A program made the translations under genes and the position numbers. A model generated the notes under the pieces. The model had not been told where the DNA came from and did no database searches. It worked only from the letters and a program-made list of their open reading frames with translations. This document shows, piece by piece, positions 32,369 to 42,032 of a stretch of DNA of 64,000 nucleotides (its first letter is position 1; the number at the start of each line of letters is the position of its first letter). The stretch comes from Exiguobacterium indicum HHS 31 (GTDB taxonomy: Bacteria > Bacillota > Bacilli > Exiguobacteriales > Exiguobacteriaceae), in assembly GCF_001939065.1 (NCBI RefSeq), contig NZ_MPSZ01000003.1, positions 1 through 64,000 of the forward strand, read 5' to 3'.

Positions 32369-32377
32369 ATTGTACCA
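32369..32377 (-). promoter_or_regulatory. extended -10 promoter of hprK operon
   Basis: TGGTACAAT about 28 bases before the GTG start. The -35 region is weak. Confidence 0.5.
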
Positions 32378-32417
32378 TATTTTTATTCGATTCATGGAAT
32401 TGGATTAGAAGCATGAT

Positions 32418-32446
32418 TTCTTGGGAATGGAATAAAGAGTTAATAT
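32418..32446 (+). promoter_or_regulatory. possible promoter of small membrane protein
   Basis: TTCTTG, 17 bases, TAATAT; moderate match to sigma-A. Confidence 0.4.
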
Positions 32447-32467
32447 TTTGAAGGAGGTTTTGCCGTG

Positions 32468-32851
32468 ATGTCAGGCGGTGGTATCGGATTGATTTTAGTC
32501 ATTATCTTATTTGCGGTTCTAGCGATTGCTGGTTTCGTCTATCTCATTATCTCACTGATTGATATGTGGAAAGCGTATTCGCGTAATCAAGATCAAACTG
32601 CTCTCTTATTCTTTATCATCTCAATCATCGGAATCTTCATCAGTGGTTCATTCATTTCCTACGTCCTCGCGATCATCTTCTATTGGAATCGCGCACGCGG
32701 AAAGAGTTGGCTCGGAATCGGTCTGATTCTCGTTTCGATCGTTCTTGCAATCATCGGTGTCATTGCCTTACTCTCGTTCGGTTACGATATGAATAATATC
32801 GAGAACATGAACTTCGACGAGCCGATGATGGATCAGGATTACGATTATTGA
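32468..32851 (+). CDS. small integral membrane protein
   Basis: A 127-residue protein with three hydrophobic segments (about residues 6-30, 45-70 and 80-105) and an acidic C-terminal tail (NMNFDEPMMDQDYDY). GGAGG precedes by ten bases; a GTG three bases earlier is also possible. No family recognised. Divergent from hprK, with its own terminator. Confidence 0.7.
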   Translation: MSGGGIGLILVIILFAVLAIAGFVYLIISLIDMWKAYSRNQDQTALLFFIISIIGIFISGSFISYVLAIIFYWNRARGKSWLGIGLILVSIVLAIIGVIALLSFGYDMNNIENMNFDEPMMDQDYDY

Positions 32852-32859
32852 TGTAGGCT

Positions 32860-32894
32860 ACACCCATCCTTTTCAGTAAGGATGGGTGTTTTTG
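32860..32894 (+). terminator. terminator
   Basis: ACACCCATCCTT and AAGGATGGGTGT, 12 perfect pairs, then a T-run. Confidence 0.92.
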
Positions 32895-32905
32895 TATATG
32901 CAGCT

Positions 32906-33042
32906 GACGTCTGCCCGTTTGCGTGACTCCTACAGGAAAAAGCGCGGACATCCGCGCTGTCAGAGACAAACGAGACCCGGCTACTCGTGTAGCCGCGGCT
33001 TGTGTCTCGCCTGAGGAAAGCATGCAAAGCGGATACGACGTC
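32906..33042. repeat. structured interspersed repeat, divergent copy 2
   Basis: Both ends carry GACGTC in an imperfect inverted repeat (GACGTCTGCCCGTTTGCGTG against GACGTCGTATCCGCTTTGCATG). The interior has GACTCCTACAGGAAAAAGCG near the left, a CGCGGACATCCGCG hairpin, and CCTGAGGAAAGCATGC near the right. These correspond to the GACTCCTGCGGGAA.AGCG and GGAAAGCA ends of the element at 10965-11091. It lies between two convergent terminators. Confidence 0.65.
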
Positions 33043-33045
33043 ATA

Positions 33046-33080
33046 AGAAAAGCGCAACCTCTTTTTCAAGAAGTTGCGCT
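33046..33080 (-). terminator. terminator of yvlB
   Basis: AGCGCAAC and GTTGCGCT arms with inner CTT/AAG pairing, then TTTTC on the minus strand. Confidence 0.8.
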
Positions 33081-33087
33081 AGTATGC

Positions 33088-34197
33088 TTATAAAGCTTGT
33101 GGGCTGAGGTGAACACCGTGCGTGACCGAAATCGTACCTGTCTTCGTATCGGCTTCAACCTCGATTTTTGGTGAACGACCGCGACCTGATACGAAATGGA
33201 GCTTCCGGTTGACGATCTCTTTTTGATCCCGGATTAATTCCATGTCATCGAGGTTGCAGTTGAGACCACCGAAGTTCGTCTCAAGCTCACCGTAGACTTC
33301 TGCGCCGTGCGGCAACATCAAAGCGATGCTTCCAGCAAGGGACGAAGCTTTGACCTTCGCGTTTTGTACGGTCTTCAGCTCACAGCGGACGTTTCCGTTC
33401 GCTGTTTTCAGTTCTGAACGTTCGAAGACACCTGTCGTGATGATTTGTCCGTTGGCTGTCTTCGCCTTCAAGACTTTCAACTCCGACTCTTCGATTTCAA
33501 TCGAACCGTTCGCTGTCGATACTTTGACATCCTCACTGAACAGATCGCGGACGTTGACTCGACCGTTTGCTGTCATCAGTTGAGCGGATGTCGTATCAAG
33601 TGACGTCAACGAAATTTCCCCGTTCAGCGTCTGTAAGACGAATGATTCGTAATGACGGCGTGGTACTTTCAGATGGACTGTCGCACGGACACTCTTATCC
33701 TTCAAACGGATCGAGAGTGTGTTTGCTGAGACCGCGTGTTGAACAGCGGCTTGAAGTTGCTCAAGCGCCTGTTCTTCCGTCACCTGTTGGCGGCGGAGTG
33801 GACGTCCCGTCACTATCAATTCGCATTCTTCGAGATCACTCGGTTCAACGACCAAGTTCGCATTGAACAAATCGACGTGCACGGTCTCACCGCTGAACGG
33901 GAATTGTTTGACGTAGGTGACGTTCGGACCGGACGCCTGATTAAGCGAAAGATCACTGTCCTTGATCCGGCTGACGAGATTATCGAACGCTGACATGACT
34001 TTCGTCGTCAGCGAATCGACGGAATACTGGTCGACCCGATCATATTGTTCTGGTTCATCGACGTACTTATGTTCACTGGCAGAAGTTGCACGTTCGTCGA
34101 TCGCTTCGAGCCGCTCGAGTTTATCGAGTGCCTCATCAATCGTTAACTTTCCTTCTTTGACTTGCTCCAATATCAATTGACGCATATCTTGCTTCAT
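33088..34197 (-). CDS. yvlB: DUF4097 beta-helix protein (YvlB-like)
   Basis: A 369-residue protein with a short N-terminal helical domain (RQLILEQVKEGKLTIDEALDKLERLEAI, the SHOCT-like region of YvlB) and a long DUF4097 beta-solenoid (repeated patterns LQTLNGEISLTSLDTTSAQLMTANGRVNVRDL, VSTANGSIEIEESEL, AKTANGQIITTGVF). The ANG repeats every 20 or so residues are striking. In Bacillus, YvlB belongs to the cell-envelope stress group beside uvrBA, as here. No signal peptide is seen. GGAGGGAACG precedes the start at 34197. Confidence 0.85.
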   Translation of the reverse strand: MKQDMRQLILEQVKEGKLTIDEALDKLERLEAIDERATSASEHKYVDEPEQYDRVDQYSVDSLTTKVMSAFDNLVSRIKDSDLSLNQASGPNVTYVKQFPFSGETVHVDLFNANLVVEPSDLEECELIVTGRPLRRQQVTEEQALEQLQAAVQHAVSANTLSIRLKDKSVRATVHLKVPRRHYESFVLQTLNGEISLTSLDTTSAQLMTANGRVNVRDLFSEDVKVSTANGSIEIEESELKVLKAKTANGQIITTGVFERSELKTANGNVRCELKTVQNAKVKASSLAGSIALMLPHGAEVYGELETNFGGLNCNLDDMELIRDQKEIVNRKLHFVSGRGRSPKIEVEADTKTGTISVTHGVHLSPQAL

Positions 34198-34297
34198 GAA
34201 CCGTTCCCTCCTATTCTTGAACCTCAAACGTGTGTTACATGATACTTTCGTTTAAGTTCCCTTAGTTCCTCCCTACGAATCCTCATCCACAAAAGTT

Positions 34298-37162
34298 TCA
34301 CGATTCAATTCGTGCCGCATCGCGTTCAAGGACAGGTGCGAGGTATCGTCCCGTGTAGGATGCTTCAACTTCAGCGATGTGTTCCGGTGTACCGGCAGCA
34401 ACGATTGTTCCGCCATCGTCGCCCCCCTCAGGTCCAAGATCAATCAAGTAGTCGGCCGTCTTGATGACATCCAAGTTGTGTTCGATAACGAGTACCGTAT
34501 CGCCATTGTCGACGAGACGTTGTAAGACTTTCAGGAGACGCGCGATATCATGGACGTGGAGTCCTGTCGTTGGCTCATCGAGGATGTAGATCGTCTTCCC
34601 AGTCGAGCGCTTATGCAACTCGGACGCCAGTTTAACACGTTGTGCTTCCCCGCCGGACAGTTCCGTCGCGGGTTGACCGAGACGCATGTACGTCAGACCG
34701 ACGTCAGCGATCGTCTGCAGTTTCCGCGTGATTTTCGGAATGTTCTCGAAGAAGGCGAGGGCATCTTCAACCGTCATCTCAAGCACGTCGGCAATCGTTT
34801 TGCCTTTATATTTCACTTCGAGTGTTTCGCGGTTATAGCGTTTCCCGTGACAGACTTCACACGGAACATAGACGTCCGGTAAGAAGTGCATCTCAATCTT
34901 GATGATCCCATCGCCACGACACGCTTCACAACGTCCACCCTTGATGTTGAAACTGAAACGTCCTTTTTTGTAACCACGGAGTTTCGCTTCGTTCGTCGAA
35001 GCAAAGACGTCCCGAATGTCATCGAAGACACCGGTATACGTTGCCGGGTTCGAGCGCGGTGTCCGACCGATTGGTGACTGATCGATATCGATGACCTTAT
35101 CGATTTGATCCAGACCGGTGATCCCTTTATGAGCACCCGGTTTTTCTTTCGCCCGGTTCATCTCGTGCGCAATCGTCTTATAAAGAATTTCATTGATCAA
35201 CGTCGATTTCCCGGATCCCGAGACACCTGTGACGGCGACGAACAGACCCAGCGGAATGTCGACATCGACGTTCTTCAAGTTGTTTTCCGATGCTTTGTGG
35301 ATATGAAGCATCCGACCATCTGGCTCTTTGCGTGTCGACGGAACAGGAATGAACTTCTTCCCGGACAAGTATTGACCAGTCAACGAGTTCGCATCCTGCA
35401 TCAACTCTTCCGGTTTCCCGGCTGCCGTGACGAATCCACCGTGATCGCCGGCACCAGGTCCGATATCGATCAAGTAGTCGGCTGCCATCATCGTGTCTTC
35501 ATCGTGTTCGACGACGATCAGCGTATTGCCGAGATCACGCATCGCCTTCAGCGTATTGATCAGACGATCATTATCACGTTGGTGTAAACCGATCGATGGT
35601 TCATCGAGAACGTAGAGGACGCCCGTTAGACGCGAACCGATTTGTGTCGCAAGACGAATCCGTTGCGCTTCCCCACCGGACAACGTACCCGCTGCGCGTG
35701 AGATCGTCAGGTAATCGAGACCGACGTTCTCAAGGAACGACGCCCGTTCGTGAATCTCACGAACAATCATCCGCGAAATCGTCTTATCCTTCTCACTTAA
35801 TTTCTCCGGTAGTTCGTCGAAGAACATGACCGCTTGTTTGACAGACATCTTCGTCACTTCACCGATATGGTGATCGGATACTTTGACGGCGAGCGATTCC
35901 CGTTTCAAGCGGTGTCCTTTACACGTCGGACATGCCTTCTTCGCCATATAGCCTTCCATCTGTTCCCGAATATAATCAGACGACGTCTCCTTGAAGCGAC
36001 GCTGTAAGTTGTTGAGGACCCCTTCGAAGTAGAGATTCGTATTTCGGACCATCCCGAAGTCATTCTCATAACGGAAGTGAATCTCTTCCTTCGTGTTTCC
36101 GTTCAAGATCGTTTCGCGATGTTCTTCTGACAGCTGTTCGAACGGTGTATCCATATCGATCTTGAAGTGATCACAGACCGCTTTGAGTAATTGTGGATAA
36201 TACTGCGAACTTGTCGGTTCCCACGCCACGATTGCCCCTTCGTTCAATGACTTATCAGGATGCGGCACGACGAGATCGACATCGACCTCAAGCTTCGTTC
36301 CGAGACCGTCACATGACGTACAGGCACCAAACGGTGAGTTGAACGAGAACATCCGTGGTTCGAGTTCGCCGATTGAGAAGCCACAGATCGGACAAGCGTG
36401 ATGCTCACTGAACAACAATTCGTTGCCATCCATCGTATCGACGATGACCCGACCGTCCGCGAGGCGAAGTGCAGTCTCCAGTGAATCCGCAAGACGGGCT
36501 TCGACATCTGGTCGCACGACGACACGGTCGACGACGACTTCGATCGAGTGTTTCTTGTTTTTCTCAAGCGTGATCTCTTCGGCGAGATCCATCGTCTCTC
36601 CGTTGACACGAACGCGGACGAAGCCTTCCTTCTTCAAATCGTCGAGCACCTTGACGTGAGTTCCTTTTCGTCCGGAAACGATTGGCGCGAGAATTTGCAG
36701 ACGCGTCCGCTCCGGTAACTCCATCACTTGGTCGACCATCTGACTGATCGTCTGGCTCGAAATCTCGATTCCGTGATTTGGACAAATCGGTTTACCAATT
36801 CGTGCGTACAATAGACGCAGATAATCATAGATTTCTGTGACCGTTCCGACCGTCGACCGTGGGTTTTTACTCGTCGTCTTCTGGTCGATTGAAATTGCTG
36901 GACTCAGTCCTTCGATCGTGTCGACATCCGGTTTATCCATCTGTCCGAGGAACTGACGGGCATAGGCTGATAAACTTTCGACATAACGTCGTTGTCCTTC
37001 CGCGTAAATCGTGTCGAAGGCAAGCGACGATTTCCCTGACCCGGACAAACCCGTCAAGACGACGAGCTGATCGCGGGGAATTTCGACATCGATGTTTTGT
37101 AGATTATTGACGCGAGCGCCTTTGATGATAATCTGATTCTTCTTTTCTCCCAACTTAGGCAC
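34298..37162 (-). CDS. uvrA: excinuclease ABC subunit A
   Basis: UvrA recognises bulky DNA damage with UvrB and is an ABC-type ATPase. The 954-residue protein has the first P-loop [14 protein letters not shown] near residue 35, the first zinc module [19 protein letters not shown] near 257, signature [16 protein letters not shown] near 490, the second P-loop [13 protein letters not shown] near 640, the second zinc module CEACRGDG...[10 protein letters not shown] near 740 and the second signature [15 protein letters not shown] near 830. Its start overlaps uvrB by eight bases. Confidence 0.98.
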   Translation of the reverse strand: MPKLGEKKNQIIIKGARVNNLQNIDVEIPRDQLVVLTGLSGSGKSSLAFDTIYAEGQRRYVESLSAYARQFLGQMDKPDVDTIEGLSPAISIDQKTTSKNPRSTVGTVTEIYDYLRLLYARIGKPICPNHGIEISSQTISQMVDQVMELPERTRLQILAPIVSGRKGTHVKVLDDLKKEGFVRVRVNGETMDLAEEITLEKNKKHSIEVVVDRVVVRPDVEARLADSLETALRLADGRVIVDTMDGNELLFSEHHACPICGFSIGELEPRMFSFNSPFGACTSCDGLGTKLEVDVDLVVPHPDKSLNEGAIVAWEPTSSQYYPQLLKAVCDHFKIDMDTPFEQLSEEHRETILNGNTKEEIHFRYENDFGMVRNTNLYFEGVLNNLQRRFKETSSDYIREQMEGYMAKKACPTCKGHRLKRESLAVKVSDHHIGEVTKMSVKQAVMFFDELPEKLSEKDKTISRMIVREIHERASFLENVGLDYLTISRAAGTLSGGEAQRIRLATQIGSRLTGVLYVLDEPSIGLHQRDNDRLINTLKAMRDLGNTLIVVEHDEDTMMAADYLIDIGPGAGDHGGFVTAAGKPEELMQDANSLTGQYLSGKKFIPVPSTRKEPDGRMLHIHKASENNLKNVDVDIPLGLFVAVTGVSGSGKSTLINEILYKTIAHEMNRAKEKPGAHKGITGLDQIDKVIDIDQSPIGRTPRSNPATYTGVFDDIRDVFASTNEAKLRGYKKGRFSFNIKGGRCEACRGDGIIKIEMHFLPDVYVPCEVCHGKRYNRETLEVKYKGKTIADVLEMTVEDALAFFENIPKITRKLQTIADVGLTYMRLGQPATELSGGEAQRVKLASELHKRSTGKTIYILDEPTTGLHVHDIARLLKVLQRLVDNGDTVLVIEHNLDVIKTADYLIDLGPEGGDDGGTIVAAGTPEHIAEVEASYTGRYLAPVLERDAARIES

Positions 37163-39122
37163 CTGCTTTCAATTCTAATATGAGGTCGCGGAGCTCAGCA
37201 GCTCGTTCAAACTGCATGTCTTTCGCCGCTTGACGCATCTCTTGATCAAGCTGTTCAAGCAACGTTTCGCGCTCCGGTTTTTTGAGTTTGTTGAACTTCT
37301 CGAGTTTTTCGACGGTATCGTCGCTCTCGATCGTCGTACTGATGACACCACGGACGTCTTTTTTGATCGTCTGCGGCGTAATGCCATGTTCTTCGTTGAA
37401 CGCCATCTGGATCGCGCGACGGCGTTCCGTCTCATCGATCGCGCGTTGCATCGAATCGGTGACTTTATCAGCAAACAAGATGACGTGTCCTTCCGCGTTC
37501 CGCGCCGCCCGACCAATCGTTTGAATCAGCGAACGGTCCGAACGCAAGAAGCCTTCCTTATCGGCATCGAGAATCGTCACGAGTGAGACTTCCGGAATAT
37601 CGAGTCCTTCTCGTAACAAGTTGATCCCGACGAGGACATCGTATTTCCCAAGCCGCAAGTCACGTATGATTTCAATCCGTTCCAGCGTCTTGATCTCCGA
37701 GTGCATGTAGTTGACCTTGACACCATTCTCTTTCAAGTAGTCGGTCAAGTCTTCTGCCATCTTCTTCGTCAGTGTCGTCACGAGAACACGTTCGTTCTTC
37801 GCGACCCGGTCACGGATGTTATCCATCAAGTAATCGATTTGTCCTGTGATCGGATGAATCTCGATCGTTGGATCAACGAGACCGGTCGGACGGATGATTT
37901 GCTCGACCATCTCTTTTGAATGTTCGAGTTCATACGGTCCTGGTGTCGCCGAGATATAGATCGCCTGACTGACTTTTTCCTCAAACTCCTCGAACCGTAA
38001 CGGACGGTTGTCTTTTGCCGACGGAAGACGGAAGCCGTGATCGACGAGGACTTGTTTCCGTGCCTGGTCTCCGTTGTACATGCCGCGAATTTGCGGAAGC
38101 GTGACGTGCGATTCATCGGCAACGAGTAAGAAGTCTTTCGGGAAGTAGTCGAGCAACGTATACGGTGTTGCCCCTTCCGGCATCAAGTTTAAGTGACGCG
38201 AGTAGTTCTCGATTCCGGAGCAATAGCCCATCTCCCGCATCATCTCAAGATCATAGTTCGTCCGTTGTTCGAGCCGTTGCGCTTCAAGCAACTGATTGTC
38301 TTCACGTAACTTCGCAAGCTGGACCTCTAGTTCCTTCTCGATGTTCGCGATTGCTTTCTGTAGACGGGTATCCCCCGTCACGAAGTGGGACGCCGGGAAG
38401 ATTGAGATGTGCTCGCGGTCCGCAACGATCTCACCTGTCAGCGGATCCATGTCACGAATCCGTTCGATCTCGTCACCGAAGAACTCGACCCGGACACACT
38501 GTTCGTCGCGTGACGCCGGGAAGATTTCGACGACGTCTCCGCGGACGCGGAACCGTCCGCGCTGGAAGTCGATGTCGTTACGCTCATACTGAATGTCGAT
38601 TAGACGACGGAGCATCTCGTTACGCCCCATCTCATTGCCGACACGCAGTGACAAGACGTGGTTGTTGTACTCTTCCGGGTTACCGAGACCATAGATACAC
38701 GAGACAGACGCAACGATCAAGACGTCCTCCCGTTCGAACAGGGCGGACGTCGCCGAGTGACGTAGTTTATCAATCTCGTCGTTGATCGAAGAGTCCTTCT
38801 CAATGAACGTATCCGTCGATGGGACATACGCTTCCGGTTGGTAATAATCATAAAAACTAACGAAGTATTCGACCGCATTGTTCGGGAAGAATTCCTTGAA
38901 CTCCGAGTAGAGTTGTCCCGCTAGTGTTTTGTTGTGGGCAAGGACGAGCGTCGGTTTCTTGATTTCCTTGATGACGTTCGAGACCGTGAACGTCTTCCCG
39001 GTACCGGTCGCCCCAAGCAACGTCTGATGTCGTTCGCCTTGTTTTAGCCCAGTCACCAATTTTTCGATTGCCGTCGGTTGATCACCGCCTGGCTCAAATG
39101 GTGAAACGAGTTCAAAATCCAT
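37155..39122 (-). CDS. uvrB: excinuclease ABC subunit B
   Basis: UvrB is the damage-verifying helicase of nucleotide excision repair and recruits UvrC. The 655-residue protein has Walker [11 protein letters not shown] near residue 38, the beta-hairpin [12 protein letters not shown] near 92, DESHV (Walker B) near 338, helicase motif [11 protein letters not shown] near 540 and the C-terminal UVR motif near 620-655. The start at 39122 follows GAGGGGGAAGC. A LexA box lies in its promoter. Confidence 0.98.
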   Translation of the reverse strand: MDFELVSPFEPGGDQPTAIEKLVTGLKQGERHQTLLGATGTGKTFTVSNVIKEIKKPTLVLAHNKTLAGQLYSEFKEFFPNNAVEYFVSFYDYYQPEAYVPSTDTFIEKDSSINDEIDKLRHSATSALFEREDVLIVASVSCIYGLGNPEEYNNHVLSLRVGNEMGRNEMLRRLIDIQYERNDIDFQRGRFRVRGDVVEIFPASRDEQCVRVEFFGDEIERIRDMDPLTGEIVADREHISIFPASHFVTGDTRLQKAIANIEKELEVQLAKLREDNQLLEAQRLEQRTNYDLEMMREMGYCSGIENYSRHLNLMPEGATPYTLLDYFPKDFLLVADESHVTLPQIRGMYNGDQARKQVLVDHGFRLPSAKDNRPLRFEEFEEKVSQAIYISATPGPYELEHSKEMVEQIIRPTGLVDPTIEIHPITGQIDYLMDNIRDRVAKNERVLVTTLTKKMAEDLTDYLKENGVKVNYMHSEIKTLERIEIIRDLRLGKYDVLVGINLLREGLDIPEVSLVTILDADKEGFLRSDRSLIQTIGRAARNAEGHVILFADKVTDSMQRAIDETERRRAIQMAFNEEHGITPQTIKKDVRGVISTTIESDDTVEKLEKFNKLKKPERETLLEQLDQEMRQAAKDMQFERAAELRDLILELKAGA

Positions 39123-39160
39123 CGTTTGCTTCCCCCTCATCACGTAAAAAATCTATTTTT

Positions 39161-39188
39161 ATTGTACCACTTTACGAACAAACATTCG
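39161..39188 (-). promoter_or_regulatory. uvrB promoter with LexA (SOS) box
   Basis: CGAATGTTTGTTCG (39175-39188) matches the Firmicute LexA/DinR box CGAAC-N4-GTTCG except one base. It is followed by the extended -10 TGGTACAAT. SOS control of uvrBA is well established in Bacillus. Confidence 0.82.
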
Positions 39189-39283
39189 ATTATGAAGTGC
39201 TCCTTTTAGGAAGTTACCCTTTTTTTCGAAAATGCAAAAGTTTCTTTTTGCTTCGAGTGTTGATCCTCGATTTTTCTGCCGAC

Positions 39284-39319
39284 AAAAAAATCCCCGTCAC
39301 GGCTGTTCCGTGACAGGGA
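39284..39319 (-). terminator. minJ terminator
   Basis: TCCCTGTCACGG and CCGTGACGGGGA arms around CTGTT-type loop, followed by seven T on the minus strand. Confidence 0.88.
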
Positions 39320-39327
39320 TGTACTCG

Positions 39328-40491
39328 TTAATGCAAGGACCGCACTTTAGTGCGACCATGGACCGGCTCGTTGACGAACAGAATACCAAGTTCATGATGA
39401 TCTTGTTCATAGAAGGCACGTTGCGCAAACCGGATGTCGCCGTTATGGTTCATGACTTCAAGACGCAGATACGGTTTGTGTTTTTGGATGGCTTCGTAGA
39501 ACGATGTTTCCGAATCGACCTTCTCACCATTGACTTTATAAATCGCTTCGCCCGGAATCAAGCCCATCTCGGCAGCTGGTTTATCAGGTAGCGTTCCGAG
39601 AATGACGGCACCACGCGTTCCATTGAGGAACAATGGGGTCTGTGCCCGGTTCAAGCGTTTGACCCGCTGATGCAATAGGATGTGCAGGACGAGCAACAGG
39701 ACGATCCCGTACAGCCATTCAGCTTGTCCGGTGACGTATGCAAGAACCGTCAATAGAATCGCGACGAGACTCGTAATCAAACGTCCTTGAACGAGCGGAC
39801 GCATCAATTCTTTCGGCAACTTACCCGTAAAGAGGAAGCTGAAGCCGATCGGTAACCAGAGAACGATTGGAACGAGTTCTGGGAAGCTGTAACGTGGCCA
39901 CCAGGCTTCAAGCACGTCGCCCGGAACAAAGACGAGCAAAGGCAATAGCCAAAGTTTATTCGCTGACAGCCCACCGATGAAGCGACCACGCTTCGAAACG
40001 ACGAGTGACGGTGACAGGCGTCGCTTTCCGCGCCACCAGACGAGGAGACATTCCGCGACAAGCGTTAACGTCGCAAGCAATAAAATCATTTTCGGCTCAA
40101 CCGCTCGAACCGGATCAAGACGTGAATCCACTAGGAACCAGCCGGCAAGTCCAAGCAAAACGATCGGCCAAAGCGGTACGTTCAAGCGAACGATCCCGAC
40201 CAACAGCAGGACGCTCGAGAGTCCAAGTAACAACAGAGCGTATTGCGGCGTCAGCGTCAATCCGAGCCAGCCGCTGACGACGGATAAGACGAGACCAATT
40301 AGTAACCCGGGTAAAAGTGTTTCGAGGACATCGCTTCGTTTACCGTGTGTCCGGGAGCGGAACAATCCGCGTTCCCGTTTGACACGCCGGATGCCGATGA
40401 CCCAACTGACAAGGAGTGCTAACCACAAGGTCGGACTGGCGATGAGACTAATCGCGGTCCAACCAATTTCATCGAGTAATTCCACGCGCAT
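39328..40491 (-). CDS. minJ: membrane PDZ protein, MinJ-like division topology factor
   Basis: A 387-residue protein with about eight membrane helices in residues 1-280 and a C-terminal PDZ domain (GAVILGTLPDKPAAEMGLIPGEAIYKVNGEKVDSETSFYEAI, residues about 293-335). Fold order, length and the place beside ctpB match MinJ of Bacillus subtilis, which connects DivIVA at poles and septa to MinD. The identification rests on architecture and context. It is separated from ctpB by 22 bases. Confidence 0.85.
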   Translation of the reverse strand: MRVELLDEIGWTAISLIASPTLWLALLVSWVIGIRRVKRERGLFRSRTHGKRSDVLETLLPGLLIGLVLSVVSGWLGLTLTPQYALLLLGLSSVLLLVGIVRLNVPLWPIVLLGLAGWFLVDSRLDPVRAVEPKMILLLATLTLVAECLLVWWRGKRRLSPSLVVSKRGRFIGGLSANKLWLLPLLVFVPGDVLEAWWPRYSFPELVPIVLWLPIGFSFLFTGKLPKELMRPLVQGRLITSLVAILLTVLAYVTGQAEWLYGIVLLLVLHILLHQRVKRLNRAQTPLFLNGTRGAVILGTLPDKPAAEMGLIPGEAIYKVNGEKVDSETSFYEAIQKHKPYLRLEVMNHNGDIRFAQRAFYEQDHHELGILFVNEPVHGRTKVRSLH

Positions 40492-40513
40492 TCAGACCTC
40501 TTTCCATTCCTTA

Positions 40514-41938
40514 TTATTGAGCAGCGACCTCGAGTGCTTTTTTCCGCTGGACGTCATTCTTATCGTCCTCGAGTTTCTTCAGGAGACGCGTCTCCATCTC
40601 ACCCGCTGTCTGCTGATCGATTTTTCCAGTGACATCAAGCTTCGCATCCTTTTGCAAGGCTTCGACGGCTTTCTTCATCGTGTCACCGAAATACCCATTT
40701 TGTCCTTTTGGCTCGTAACTGATTGCTTCGAGGACGAGGTGAGCATTTTCGACTGATTTTCCATAATCGCCGACTGCGAGTGACTTTTGATCAGTCAGGA
40801 TCTTCGTGACGTTGAAGTACGCCGGTTGCTTGACTTCAATCGTCGGCTTAACGCCTTTTTTATGAATCCAGTTGCCGTCCGGTGTCAGCCATTTGTTCGT
40901 CGTTAACTTCAAATCGCTACCGTCCTTCAAGTCATAGGCACTTTGGACGATGCCTTTACCGAACGATTTCGTACCGACGACCTCAGCCCCGGCACCTTCC
41001 TTTAGACCGGCTGCCAGAATCTCGGACGCGGACGCTGATCCGCCGTCTTCGAGCACGACGATGTTATACGGTTTCTTCTCGTCTGCCTTCCCGAATTCCT
41101 GCTGACGCTCTCCCTTATTGTTCTCGACTTGATAAATCGGAACGTCCTTCGGAATAAACGGTGCAATCATGCTTGAGACAGCCGTCAAAAGACCACCCGG
41201 ATTTCCGCGAACGTCGATGACGAGTCCATCGATATTCTGACTCTCGAGTTTCGCGAGCCCCTTCTCGAACTCTTTAGCCGTCGGTTCTGAGAACTGTGTC
41301 ACTTGCAAGACACCAATCTTCTTCCCGTTGACGTCCTCGGTCGACGTATAGACCGTCTCAATCGGAATCGTATCCCGTTTGATCGTGATGTCCATCGCGT
41401 CTTGACCGCTACGTTGAATCGTCAGGACGACGTTCGTTCCTTTTTCACCACGGATTTTCTTGACCGCCTGATCCGTCTTTTGCCCTTTCGTCGACTTGCC
41501 GTCGATTTCTAAGATGACGTCACCCGGTTTGATCCCGGCTTTTTCAGCGGGTGATCCCTTAATCGGTGAGACGATAACGATCGACTCGCCTTTTTGTTCC
41601 AGTGTCGCACCGATCCCTTCAAATGAAGACGATAGATTCGTATTGAACGATGCTGTCTCCGACTCATCCATATAGACGGAATACGGATCGTCAAGCACTT
41701 CCGCCATACCGGATAACGCACCGTCCAGCAGTTCTTTATCCGTTACGTCTTCTAGATAGTTCTGTTCGATCATTTGACGGACCTGATCAATTTTTTTCCA
41801 ATCACCCGTCGCATTCGCAGACGACGATGACGTCGAGACAGAATCCGTTCCGCCAGCCGCTAACATTCCGACGGCGCCTGCCCCTAAACCAAGCCCGAAG
41901 GTACTGACCGCGATGACTGCTGTTGTAGATTTTTTCAC
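40514..41938 (-). CDS. ctpB: carboxy-terminal processing protease (S41)
   Basis: A 474-residue exported serine protease. After an N-terminal signal or anchor helix and a Ser/Thr-rich linker (residues 30-45) comes a PDZ domain (SPAEKAGIKPGDVILEIDGKST near 130), the S41 catalytic core with the serine in EDGGSASASEILA near 300 and lysine in GTKSFGKGIVQ near 325, and a C-terminal peptidoglycan-binding-like domain. In Bacillus subtilis CtpB trims SpoIVFA in sporulation; here, with no sporulation genes nearby, a general envelope role with MinJ and FtsEX neighbours is more likely. Confidence 0.94.
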   Translation of the reverse strand: MKKSTTAVIAVSTFGLGLGAGAVGMLAAGGTDSVSTSSSSANATGDWKKIDQVRQMIEQNYLEDVTDKELLDGALSGMAEVLDDPYSVYMDESETASFNTNLSSSFEGIGATLEQKGESIVIVSPIKGSPAEKAGIKPGDVILEIDGKSTKGQKTDQAVKKIRGEKGTNVVLTIQRSGQDAMDITIKRDTIPIETVYTSTEDVNGKKIGVLQVTQFSEPTAKEFEKGLAKLESQNIDGLVIDVRGNPGGLLTAVSSMIAPFIPKDVPIYQVENNKGERQQEFGKADEKKPYNIVVLEDGGSASASEILAAGLKEGAGAEVVGTKSFGKGIVQSAYDLKDGSDLKLTTNKWLTPDGNWIHKKGVKPTIEVKQPAYFNVTKILTDQKSLAVGDYGKSVENAHLVLEAISYEPKGQNGYFGDTMKKAVEALQKDAKLDVTGKIDQQTAGEMETRLLKKLEDDKNDVQRKKALEVAAQ

Positions 41939-41980
41939 GCTTGATTCCCCACTTCCGTTAAAAAACGCATTATTTTTTTC

Positions 41981-41989
41981 AGTATAGCA
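41981..41989 (-). promoter_or_regulatory. extended -10 promoter of ctpB
   Basis: TGCTATACT directly behind the T-tract of the preceding terminator; -35 weak. Confidence 0.55.
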
Positions 41990-42015
41990 AAAAAAGATAG
42001 GTTACCCTATCTTTT
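41990..42015 (-). terminator. terminator of the M23 peptidase gene
   Basis: AAAAGATAGG, GTAA-type loop, CCTATCTTTT with continuing T-run on the minus strand. Confidence 0.8.
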
Positions 42016-42032
42016 CAGTATTCTATGGGATG

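Noticed and set aside
38165-38785. 206-codon plus-strand open frame rich in Arg and Ser
   Set aside because: Antisense to uvrB; composition is typical of shadow frames.
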